Assembly (NCBI RefSeq): GCF_900112355.1 | Contig: NZ_FOLM01000004.1 | Span: forward strand, 62,001 to 126,000 | Direction: 5' to 3' | Origin: Streptomyces aidingensis | Lineage (GTDB): Bacteria > Actinomycetota > Actinomycetes > Streptomycetales > Streptomycetaceae | DNA: 64,000 nucleotides | Shown here: positions 63,995-64,000 of the stretch, in pieces | How positions within the stretch are numbered: position 1 is the first letter of the stretch | How the letters are laid out: every line of letters starts with the position of its first letter | Notes under the pieces: model-generated | Databases searched by the model: none | The model's input: the letters and a program-made list of their open reading frames with translations, nothing else | Told to the model about the DNA's origin: nothing | Made by a program: the position numbers and the translations under genes

Positions 63995-64000
63995 CGCCGG

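Overview
The window looks like chromosome from a Streptomyces or close streptomycete. Third-codon GC is very high almost throughout. GTG starts, GGAGG-type ribosome sites and 4-base ATGA/GTGA overlaps are common. The protein families (BTAD/AfsR regulator, MmyB-like HTH, DUF397 with Scr1-type HTH, DUF7848, DHA2 exporters, SNF2 helicase with SWIM partner) are typical of the group. All calls come from reading the sequence; no database search was run.

Layout. 0-2.4 kb: two small unknown ORFs, then a coupled DUF4365 (Mrr-like) gene and a 384-residue unknown of lower GC, possibly an acquired pair. 2.4-21 kb: ordinary chromosome with a stand-alone condensation-domain protein, DUF2277, DUF2071, LigB-type ATP-dependent ligase, a giant AfsR-like regulator divergent from an exporter, a GH13 glucosidase, an HTH regulator, an SNF2 helicase plus SWIM protein, CsoR- and ArsR-type sensors, and an AI-2E-family membrane protein.

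21.547-30.953 kb: a 9,407-bp integrative element has split a HhH-GPD DNA glycosylase gene. The gene's 5' part lies at 30.95-31.08 kb and its 3' part at 21.08-21.55 kb. The element encodes a large serine integrase next to its left end. Joining its two ends rebuilds a symmetric 52-bp attP around a 2-bp AA core, which fixes the boundaries. It also carries a small membrane protein, an unusual class-I tRNA with anticodon UAG (several element genes use the matching CTA codon), an HNH protein and an HTH/DUF397 pair. Divergent from that pair is a run of small coupled genes leading into a complete ATP-grasp RiPP (graspetide-type) module: precursor (tgmA), ATP-grasp maturase (tgmB) and PIMT-like methyltransferase (tgmC). 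No replication or conjugation gene is visible, so it is best described as a serine-integrase genomic island carrying a peptide biosynthesis system. Excision would restore the glycosylase gene.

31-59.7 kb: chromosome with a zinc alcohol dehydrogenase, a Uma2 remnant, asparaginase divergent from an Lrp regulator, thioredoxin, an orphan sugar-binding lipoprotein, a rhamnogalacturonan lyase, a secreted toroid protein with a Ser/Thr repeat tail, an epoxide hydrolase, a surface-glycan group (GT2, GtrA, FAD enzyme, GT39-like), a three-gene binding-protein/VWA/membrane operon, a Nei-type glycosylase, a MarR-MFS pair, dhaKL and a HAD phosphatase.

59.7-64 kb: a membrane spermidine-synthase-like protein, then a scarred region with a vapB remnant fused to a vapC-like tail, a DUF4143-type ATPase, the 3' half of a tRNA-Ser (a likely attachment-site scar) and a VapC toxin. 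This suggests a second integration hotspot continuing past the right edge.
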